Origin: Spirochaetota bacterium
GTDB lineage: Bacteria; Spirochaetota; Spirochaetia; Treponematales; Treponemataceae
Length of the DNA stretch: 64,000 bases
Direction: 5' to 3'
NCBI GenBank assembly: GCA_016285185.1
Contig: JAEEQG010000096.1
Location: 1-64,000, forward strand
A program made the translations under genes and the position numbers. Each line of letters begins with the position of its first letter. Positions within the stretch are counted from its first letter, which is position 1. This document shows, in pieces, positions 63,561-64,000 of the stretch. Below the pieces are notes generated by a model. It made no database searches, was not told where the DNA came from, and worked only from the letters and a program-made list of their open reading frames with translations.

Positions 63561-64000
63561 CTATTTTGCAAGTTCCTCAACAGGCTCAAGTGTTTCATCT
63601 GTGTGTTTGACGATTTTTTTTCTGCGGTATGTGATGACAATTTTTTCCCTTTTATAATCAATAACAATTTCATCTGTTTTTTCGGTTTTACCGCTTATTA
63701 TTGCATAAGCAACAGGATCTTCGATTTCTCTTTGAATCAGGCGACGCATCGGCCTTGCTCCGTATGAAGGTTCATATCCGTTTTCAATTAGATAGTTTTT
63801 TGCACTGGCTTTCACATTTAATGCAAATCCTTGTTCCTTAAGACGATCTGCGAGTTCTGCAAGTTGAATTTCCAGTATCTTAGAGACTTCCTCTTTTGAG
63901 AGAGAATCAAAAACAATTATATCATCAATACGGTTGATAAGTTCCGGACTCATAAGCTTTTTAAGCTCATTCATGGCATTGGACTTTATATCGGAATAAT
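63561..64000 (-). CDS. ClpA/ClpC-type Clp protease ATPase, C-terminal part (cut by window edge)
   Basis: The last 146 codons of a minus-strand gene that runs off the right edge. NAMNELKKLMSPELINRIDD is followed by IIVFDSLSKEEVSKILEIQL and NGYEPSYGARPMRRLIQREI, the sensor-2 and D2-small domain of Clp/Hsp100 ATPases (the GAR motif contacts ATP). The end (KHTDETLEPVEELAK) is more like ClpC than ClpB. It unfolds substrates for ClpP. It converges with the Sua5 gene, eight bases apart. The frame continues to base 64000 with no stop. Confidence 0.88.
   Translation of the reverse strand, partial: YSDIKSNAMNELKKLMSPELINRIDDIIVFDSLSKEEVSKILEIQLAELADRLKEQGFALNVKASAKNYLIENGYEPSYGARPMRRLIQREIEDPVAYAIISGKTEKTDEIVIDYKREKIVITYRRKKIVKHTDETLEPVEELAK

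Overview
The window looks like chromosome from a treponeme-like spirochaete, probably a host- or gut-associated Treponema. The evidence is a roughly 900-residue GreA fused to TPR repeats (a spirochaete trait), a Bmp/PnrA-type nucleoside receptor with its ABC genes, LptF/LptG, a lone CheW, two DUF115 (Maf-type) motility-accessory genes, many GTG and TTG starts, and moderately AT-rich DNA. The block rimP-nusA-infB-rbfA-truB-ribF-rpsO-pnp-M16-dut-lptF-lptG-tgt is, as far as I recall, arranged much as in Treponema pallidum. I see no tRNA or rRNA gene, CRISPR array, intact transposon or prophage. Both ends cut genes: pgk on the left, a ClpA/ClpC-type ATPase on the right.

Layout. 0-7 kb: pgk start, a CHASE2 adenylate cyclase, an IMPACT/YigZ protein, then on the minus strand a TPR lipoprotein, a class A PBP and a ParB-like protein. 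7-12 kb: a MarR regulator and a purine-nucleoside-type ABC importer, with twin palindromic operators between them. 12-17 kb: a TPR protein, giant GreA, YjbQ and a GH16 beta-glucanase lipoprotein. 17-23 kb (minus): a tight dxs-folP-cdaA-cdaR-DUF2225-truA operon. 23-25.8 kb: a 29-codon gene resembling the AURKAIP1/COX24 (mS38) ribosomal protein family, comF, and an accessory island with brnA, a frameshifted brnT, an Rhs/YD-repeat scrap and two perfect palindromes. 25.7-41.7 kb: the large plus-strand translation/RNA block, with an intrinsic terminator in the leader ahead of rimP-nusA. 41.7-48.8 kb: cheW, a DegT-like pseudoenzyme, nadK, recN, an unknown gene, an RNA m5C methyltransferase and a GAF/HD-GYP protein. 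48.8-51.2 kb (minus): infC-rpmI-rplT, a coiled-coil gene, zapA and a YaiI-family gene. 51.3-54.2 kb (minus): an HD-GYP response regulator, an XRE-cupin regulator and an unknown gene. 54.2-62.3 kb (minus): a five-gene operon with two DUF115 proteins, a membrane protein with a degenerate GGDEF domain, an unknown protein and a very acidic 901-residue protein. 62.5-64 kb: an FtsB/DivIC-like protein, a Sua5/YrdC protein and the end of a Clp ATPase.

How it fits together. Much of the window is core information processing, and several leaders look built for self-control: the nusA leader terminator, three hairpins before pnp, and the TTG start plus hairpin of infC. Second-messenger genes are frequent: cAMP synthesis (CHASE2 cyclase), c-di-AMP synthesis (CdaA/CdaR), two HD-GYP proteins and one pseudo-GGDEF protein. 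Envelope growth and division are served by PBP1A, LptF/G, ZapA and the FtsB-like protein. The most likely under-described items are the 54-62 kb DUF115 operon, the broken brnTA island with the Rhs scrap, the tiny COX24-like gene, the lysine-less DegT homologue, and several genes whose -10 box lies almost on the start codon.
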